Shown piece after piece: positions 44,201 through 48,066 of a DNA stretch of 48,066 bases; positions within the stretch are counted from its first letter, which is position 1, and every line of letters begins with the position of its first letter. Source of the stretch: Bacillota bacterium (GTDB lineage: Bacteria > Bacillota_I > Bacilli_A > Izemoplasmatales > Hujiaoplasmataceae); assembly GCA_003245625.1 (NCBI GenBank), contig QKCT01000054.1, positions 1 to 48,066 of the forward strand, in the 5' to 3' direction. The notes below the pieces were generated by a model. The model did no database searches, was not told the origin of the DNA, and saw only the letters and a program-made list of their open reading frames with translations. The position numbers were made by a program, and so were the translations under genes.

Positions 44201-44740
44201 ACAAAAACATATCGCCTCATTGATACTTTGATCTACGATATTCCAACCATTTGGAATAAATATCAAGATAAAACCTATCATTTAACCAAGAGATTATCTG
44301 GATTGAAAACTATAGCTTTTGTATTCCACACCAGAAATCATTTCAAAGGATTCCGCTTTGAATCCGAAGTGAAAGCATATCAAAGACTATCCATTCTGGA
44401 TTGCAATTCCTACTATGGTGATCAAGTTACGCCGGAACTATGGGGAATGTCTAACATTGGAAATAATGTATCCTTCTTATTTGAGGATATGGATTTTAAT
44501 GGAGCAGTAAACCATTTGATTCTTCATGGAAAATCCATTTCCGATAAGAATACAATCCGCATTCAATCAACGGATTCAGATGGCAATAGAAGTTTTCAAA
44601 ACATTGAATTTCTTCATACAGAAGAGTTTGAAACAAAAGAATTCGATATCGAACCGATTGATGGAAAGACAACGATTGAATTCATCTTCTTACCAGGTAG
44701 CCACTTTGATTTTAAATGGTTCCAATTCGTTAAGAAATAG
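41285..44740 (+). CDS. Large cytoplasmic GH2 family beta-galactosidase-like enzyme
   Basis: A 1151-residue glycoside hydrolase family 2 protein. The N-terminal sugar-binding domain contains LPHDWLIYNS and NSRWYSGAGIYRDVWF. An immunoglobulin-like domain follows, then the TIM barrel with MWSIGNEIYDTH (acid/base Glu382) and IIYGSETGSV (nucleophile Glu461). Beyond about residue 650 come an invasin-like beta domain (VDKDTIQANGEDIAQITIQA) and two further beta-sandwich, carbohydrate-binding-like domains near 890-1020 and 1030-1150. No signal peptide is present, which is unusual for a protein with so many accessory domains. AAGGTGAT precedes ATG 41285; GTG 41267 lies upstream of that site. It is likely to remove beta-galactosyl groups from imported oligosaccharides, although other beta-linked sugars are possible in GH2. 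Confidence 0.88.
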   Translation: MSLFHKDNLFQSVKFNHFWSFLKEPIDTNLNEISQKISQFENVTLPHDWLIYNSHNLYETSSGWYRKEFHMDKEDDCLYFLRFEGVYMDSVVYCNGKFVGQWKNGYTTFEFEITKHLHTGKNTLIVLVRNLSPNSRWYSGAGIYRDVWFIKKQKNHIQSDGIYVHTTNNQGVWTIEVETETAVEKPAMLKQAIYDQGQLISESVKPVNRIKNTQMLQVTNPELWSFDYPKLYRLETSLYVDGTCCDQVSQNIGFKDLVLDPAKGMILNGVSVKINGVCEHHDLGSLGSAFHRSLMKERMLQLKQMGVNAIRTAHSVPAPAVMELADELGFLVYSEAFDMWERPKTKNDYSRFFSEWAEIDVQSWVRRDRNHVSLFMWSIGNEIYDTHVDKHGLDITKQLYSYVKKHDPKGNGAVTIASNFMTGTNAQSCTDIVKYAGYNYLERLYEPHHKEHPDWIIYGSETGSVVQSRGVYHFPLDVLILADDDLQCSSLGNSVTSWGSKSIGHCITGDRDIPFSLGQFIWTGFDYIGEPTPYDTKNSYFGQIDTAGFEKDSFYVYQSAWTKPENNPMIHIFPYWQFNEGQIIDVRVCTNTSSFALFLNDQLIGHKDIDMSKDLNIIPTWKLPFTKGELKAISYDKAGNEIARCVRHSFGDPSRLIVSVDKDTIQANGEDIAQITIQAVDVLGHIVEDCKLPVIIEVEGAGVLLGIDNGDSTDFDSYKGNTKRMFSGKLKVLVGSIINPGKITVHIKTRDLPTQTITIFTKEVSLPYEASVAKTIKHYLRSGEGKLNSNTEISDFIPIERIELFASNHTLTKEENEIEVMVQIHPENATKQKYTWKAVTDKGVISNIGKVKSTSAGCSVHAIGDGIFYLRCMVENQKGHPDVISQLEFTAKNLGIANKNPYEFVSAGLYDRSIGEIGAGNEKGISTDNMDTTTVFYDYVDFGNFGSDMITLSIFAFDGKPQEIEMYEIDDETKTYRLIDTLIYDIPTIWNKYQDKTYHLTKRLSGLKTIAFVFHTRNHFKGFRFESEVKAYQRLSILDCNSYYGDQVTPELWGMSNIGNNVSFLFEDMDFNGAVNHLILHGKSISDKNTIRIQSTDSDGNRSFQNIEFLHTEEFETKEFDIEPIDGKTTIEFIFLPGSHFDFKWFQFVKK

Positions 44741-44795
44741 CGAATAAACCGATTAAACAATAGTATGAAATACTCATCGAAAAGGAGATAATACG

Positions 44796-47141
44796 ATGAA
44801 ATTCACCAATGGACAATGGTTATTACAGGAAGGCTGTGAAATTTTCAGCCCGAAAGAAGTCTATTTTGAAAAGGTCATTGATAATACCTTGATTTTAACG
44901 ACACCGACACAGTTTATTCGTCATCGTGGAGATACACTTGGCGGCGTCAATTTGACCATCGAAATCAGCACTCCAATCGACGAAGTCATCCGCGTGAAGG
45001 TATACCACTATAAAGGCGGTCATCATAAAGGACCGGAATTTGAATTGAATCTCAAAAACAAACCGCTTACCTATACTTCGGATGAAGAAGAAATCGTTAT
45101 TGTAAGTGGATCTTTAACATTGATCCTTAATAAAAAAAATTGGAGTATGAAATATACCCGTAATAATCAACTAATCACAACATCTTCGGGACGTGATTTC
45201 GGCTATGTAAAAACCGATTGGAAAGGGTTTGCCTATGATAAACCTTCCTATGAAAACAGTTTTATGAAACAAAATCTTTCATTATCCATAGGAGAATTGG
45301 TTTATGGTTTGGGAGAACGTTTTACTCCATTTGTTAAGAATGGGCAGACGGTTGAAATGTGGAACGAAGATGGAGGAACATCAACCTATCAGTCCTACAA
45401 GAACATACCATTCTATCTGACAAATAAAGGCTATGGTGTTTTTGTAAATCACCCAGAAGAGGTTTCGTTTGAAATCGGTAGTGAAAATGTCAAAAAAATT
45501 GGGTTTTCAGTACATGGAGAAGAACTTGATTATTTCTTGATTAATGGTCCGTCTCTAAAAGAAGTTATATCAAAATACACGGATATTACCGGTAAACCAG
45601 CTTTACCTGCACCATGGACATATGGTCTTTGGTTATCCACTTCATTTACTACGAATTACGATGAAAAAACAGTATTGAGTTTTATCAATGGTATGTTAGA
45701 TCGTGATATTCCGCTCAAAGTATTTCACTTTGACTGTTTCTGGATGAAAGATTTCCATTGGTCTGATTTTACTTGGGATGCAAGAGTATTCGAAAATCCA
45801 GAGAAATTATTACAGAAAATCCATGATTTAGGTATTAAAGTTTGTGTTTGGATCAATCCTTATATCGCACAAGAGTCAGTTCTATTCGACGAAGGTGCAA
45901 AAAATGGTTACTTCCTAAAACGTTCTGACGGTAGTGTCTGGCAGTGGGATATGTGGCAACCAGGGATGGCTATTGTCGATTTCACCAATCAAGAGGCGAC
46001 CGCTTGGTTCCAAAATAAATTAGAAAAATTATTGGATATGGGAGTGGATTGCTTCAAGACGGATTTCGGCGAAAGAATTCCGACTGATGTATTGTATTCT
46101 GATGGATCAGATCCGTATAAGATGCATAACTTCTATACTTACCTATACAATAAAGCTGTTTATGAGTTGTTAGAAAATAAACGTGGCAAAGAAGACGCTG
46201 TCGTCTTTGCCAGATCGGCAACTGCAGGTGGCCAAAAGTTCCCAGTACATTGGGGAGGAGATTGTTGGAGCGATTATGAGTCAATGGCGGAAAGCCTACG
46301 AGGGGGACTCTCTTTAGCAATGTCTGGTTTTGGCTTTTGGAGTCATGACATTGGTGGATTTGAAAGTACATCATCCAGTGATGTCTATAAGCGTTGGTGC
46401 GCGTTTGGATTGTTATCTTCTCACTCTAGATTACATGGAAGTACCTCATATCGAGTTCCATGGGCATATGATGAAGAAGCAGTAGCTGTTCTTCGATCTT
46501 TTACCAAGTTGAAAGCTACCTTGATGCCATATATCTATTCTATTTCTAAAACTGCAAATGAATTAGGGATTCCTACAATGCGAAGCATGGTTTTGGAATT
46601 CACATCAGATCAAAACACACATTATCTTGACAAACAATATATGTTGGGTGATGCGTTACTGGTGGCTCCAATATTTAACGAAGAGGGAATCGGCCGTTAT
46701 TATTTACCAGAAGGCAAGTGGACGAATTACTTCACAAAAGAAGTGTTGGAGGGTGGACGCTGGATCACGGATTCCAATGATTACTTCCATATTCCATTAT
46801 TTGTTCGACCAAATACGATTTTACCAATCGGATCCATCGATAATAATAGCGAGTATGAGTATGAGAAACAAGTAGAGTTACAAGTCTATCAACTTCAAAA
46901 AGAATCTCAAATCCAACGCGATGTATTTGGATTAGATGGAACAAAAAAACTTTCTATTTTGATAGAAGAAAACCATGGAAAAGTGATCATTTCATTAGAG
47001 TCAGCAAATCCTTGTACGATTACATTTATGAATCAAGAATTAAAGGCTATTGATCAAGACATAACCTATCTAAATGGAAATACTACTATATCCATCCGTA
47101 AATCGAAGCAAAGTGAACCAATAACATTACAATTGAAATAG
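44796..47141 (+). CDS. yicI: GH31 alpha-xylosidase, YicI type
   Basis: A 781-residue GH31 enzyme that releases alpha-linked xylose, as from the non-reducing ends of xyloglucan oligosaccharides such as isoprimeverose. Nucleophile Asp423 lies in FKTDFGERIPTDV, a sequence characteristic of YicI-type alpha-xylosidases, and acid Asp489 in WGGDCWSDYESM. Their 66-residue spacing equals that of Asp416 and Asp482 in E. coli YicI. The segment KVFHFDCFWMKDFHWSDF is also typical. AAAAGGAG precedes ATG 44796. There is no signal peptide, so it is cytoplasmic. A GH3 gene starts eight bases after its stop. This gene is the clearest pointer to xyloglucan as the substrate of the locus. Confidence 0.93.
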   Translation: MKFTNGQWLLQEGCEIFSPKEVYFEKVIDNTLILTTPTQFIRHRGDTLGGVNLTIEISTPIDEVIRVKVYHYKGGHHKGPEFELNLKNKPLTYTSDEEEIVIVSGSLTLILNKKNWSMKYTRNNQLITTSSGRDFGYVKTDWKGFAYDKPSYENSFMKQNLSLSIGELVYGLGERFTPFVKNGQTVEMWNEDGGTSTYQSYKNIPFYLTNKGYGVFVNHPEEVSFEIGSENVKKIGFSVHGEELDYFLINGPSLKEVISKYTDITGKPALPAPWTYGLWLSTSFTTNYDEKTVLSFINGMLDRDIPLKVFHFDCFWMKDFHWSDFTWDARVFENPEKLLQKIHDLGIKVCVWINPYIAQESVLFDEGAKNGYFLKRSDGSVWQWDMWQPGMAIVDFTNQEATAWFQNKLEKLLDMGVDCFKTDFGERIPTDVLYSDGSDPYKMHNFYTYLYNKAVYELLENKRGKEDAVVFARSATAGGQKFPVHWGGDCWSDYESMAESLRGGLSLAMSGFGFWSHDIGGFESTSSSDVYKRWCAFGLLSSHSRLHGSTSYRVPWAYDEEAVAVLRSFTKLKATLMPYIYSISKTANELGIPTMRSMVLEFTSDQNTHYLDKQYMLGDALLVAPIFNEEGIGRYYLPEGKWTNYFTKEVLEGGRWITDSNDYFHIPLFVRPNTILPIGSIDNNSEYEYEKQVELQVYQLQKESQIQRDVFGLDGTKKLSILIEENHGKVIISLESANPCTITFMNQELKAIDQDITYLNGNTTISIRKSKQSEPITLQLK

Positions 47142-47149
47142 GTGACAAA

Positions 47150-48066
47150 GTGTTTGAAAAGCAAATCGATGAATTATTAAAGCAATTGACATTAGAAGAG
47201 AAAATCGGAATGATCCATGGAAATGGATTGTTTCGTACGGAAGGAGTTCCAAGACTTGGAATTCCTCCACTATATATGTCGGATGGACCGATGGGAGTTC
47301 GCTATGAATTTGAAAACTCAGAATGGAAGCCAAAAGGAAATACCGATGATTTTGTAACCTATCTTCCTAGTGGTGGTGCGATTGCCTCTACTTGGAACCG
47401 ACGATTAGCCTATTGGTATGGTCAAGTTCTCGGAGAAGAAGCAAGGGGAAGAAAGAAGGATGTGATTTTAGCACCTAGTGTCAATATCATTCGTTCTCCG
47501 CTATGTGGTCGTAATTTTGAATACTTATCCGAAGATCCCTACTTAGCAAGTCAAATGGCAGTACCAATGGTAAAAGGAATTCAAGAGAAGGATGTCTCTG
47601 CTTGTGTCAAGCATTTTGCGGCAAACAATCAAGAGACAGAACGATTATTCGTCGATGTAATTGTTGGTGAAAAAACCCTACATGAAATCTATTTTCCTGC
47701 ATTTAAAGCGTGTGTTCAACAAGCGAACACCTATTCTGTAATGGGTGCGTACAATAAAATTAACGGCGAGTATTGTTCACAAAGTTCAACACTTTTGAAC
47801 CGAGTTTTAAGAGATCGGTGGGGATTCCAGAATATGGTTGTTTCCGATTGGTCAGCCGTCAATAATACTTTGGAAGCGGCTAATAGTGGAATCGATATTG
47901 AAATGTCGGTTCACAAAAGATTTGACGAGTATTATATGGCGAATCCTTTAAAAGAGTTGATTCTTTCCAACCAAGTGGAAGAAAGTAAAATTGACGAGAA
48001 GGTACGCAATATCTTGCGAGTGATGTTTCAACTCCGGATTTTAGGAGAAACGTCGAAGAGAAATCC
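47150..48066 (+). CDS. GH3 family beta-glucosidase, 5' part (runs off the window)
   Basis: The reading frame starts at GTG 47150, four bases after AGGTGA, and stays open to the last base, giving 305 complete codons. The N-terminal GH3 domain is recognisable: LTLEEKIGMIHGNGLF, YMSDGPMGVR, RNFEYLSEDPYLA, VKHFAANNQE (Lys154, His155) and VVSDWSAV with nucleophile Asp233. It lacks a signal peptide. GH3 enzymes in such loci remove beta-glucose (or beta-xylose) from the non-reducing end once alpha-xylose is gone. It is tightly packed behind the alpha-xylosidase gene, indicating one operon. The C-terminal domain and acid/base residue lie outside the window, so specificity is open. Confidence 0.9.
   Translation, partial: MFEKQIDELLKQLTLEEKIGMIHGNGLFRTEGVPRLGIPPLYMSDGPMGVRYEFENSEWKPKGNTDDFVTYLPSGGAIASTWNRRLAYWYGQVLGEEARGRKKDVILAPSVNIIRSPLCGRNFEYLSEDPYLASQMAVPMVKGIQEKDVSACVKHFAANNQETERLFVDVIVGEKTLHEIYFPAFKACVQQANTYSVMGAYNKINGEYCSQSSTLLNRVLRDRWGFQNMVVSDWSAVNNTLEAANSGIDIEMSVHKRFDEYYMANPLKELILSNQVEESKIDEKVRNILRVMFQLRILGETSKRN

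Noticed and set aside
1-48066. UGA read as tryptophan, as in Mycoplasma
   Set aside because: Trp is encoded by TGG throughout, and several genes end at TGA with the next gene starting right there (3961-3963, 24131-24133).
1-48066. tRNA, rRNA, insertion sequences, phage or plasmid genes
   Set aside because: I looked for cloverleaf-like segments in the gaps and for transposase or integrase motifs in the frames and saw none.

Overview
The window is AT-rich, densely coded bacterial DNA in which nearly every gene lies on the + strand. TGA is used as a stop (for example at the ends of the first malF-like gene and the rhamnulokinase-like gene), so the standard bacterial code applies. The lipoproteins have a short MKK-type signal, a lipobox cysteine and a Thr-rich linker. 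Together with the AT bias this suggests a Firmicutes/Mycoplasmatota-type organism (Izemoplasmatales/Haloplasmatales-like or a relative). That placement is an inference from style, not a phylogenetic result.

Layout. (1) 1-4872: the 3' end of a GH2 glycosidase, then a MalE-like lipoprotein and MalF/MalG-like permeases, closed by a strong terminator. (2) 4893-6590: a structured leader, a LytTR regulator and an unknown coiled-coil membrane protein. (3) 6594-10991: housekeeping and accessory genes (GNAT, 3-methyladenine glycosylase Tag, GrpB/UPF0157, pirin) and a convergent PlsC-type acyltransferase with a zinc ribbon. (4) 11091-14836: methyltransferase, a cytoplasmic GH5, an SGNH esterase and an APH-like kinase. 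(5) 14898-16555: a membrane-anchored XRE regulator. (6) 16604-24959: GH94 cellobiose phosphorylase, a beta-lactamase-fold hydrolase, an alpha/beta esterase, then L-fucose isomerase, a rhamnulokinase-family kinase and a rhamnulose-1-phosphate aldolase-family aldolase. (7) 25030-39268: a YesM/YesN two-component system, two paralogous LplA/YtcQ-type binding lipoproteins, GH43, a four-repeat surface lipoprotein, LplB/LplC-type permeases and a DUF624 (YesL) protein. (8) 39316-48066: a secreted GH5 lipoprotein, a large cytoplasmic GH2, a GH31 alpha-xylosidase of the YicI type, and the start of a GH3 beta-glucosidase that runs off the window.

How it fits together. The enzyme set matches stepwise breakdown of a branched beta-glucan such as xyloglucan. 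A surface-anchored GH5 would cut the backbone. A surface lipoprotein built from four repeats of the module that also ends the GH5 would hold the polymer. ABC binding proteins and permeases would import oligosaccharides. In the cytoplasm, esterases, GH31 (alpha-xylose), GH2 (beta-galactose), GH43, GH5, GH3 and GH94 would dismantle them, and FucI plus the kinase and aldolase would catabolise L-fucose or another deoxysugar. The ABC ATPase, an alpha-fucosidase and lactaldehyde reductase are not visible here. The most interesting items are the shared repeat module (31980-34157 and 40720-41190), the FucI/RhaB/RhaD mixed pathway, the membrane XRE sensor, the structured leader at 4893-5098, and a 14-base motif shared by the promoter regions of the two-component system and the repeat lipoprotein.
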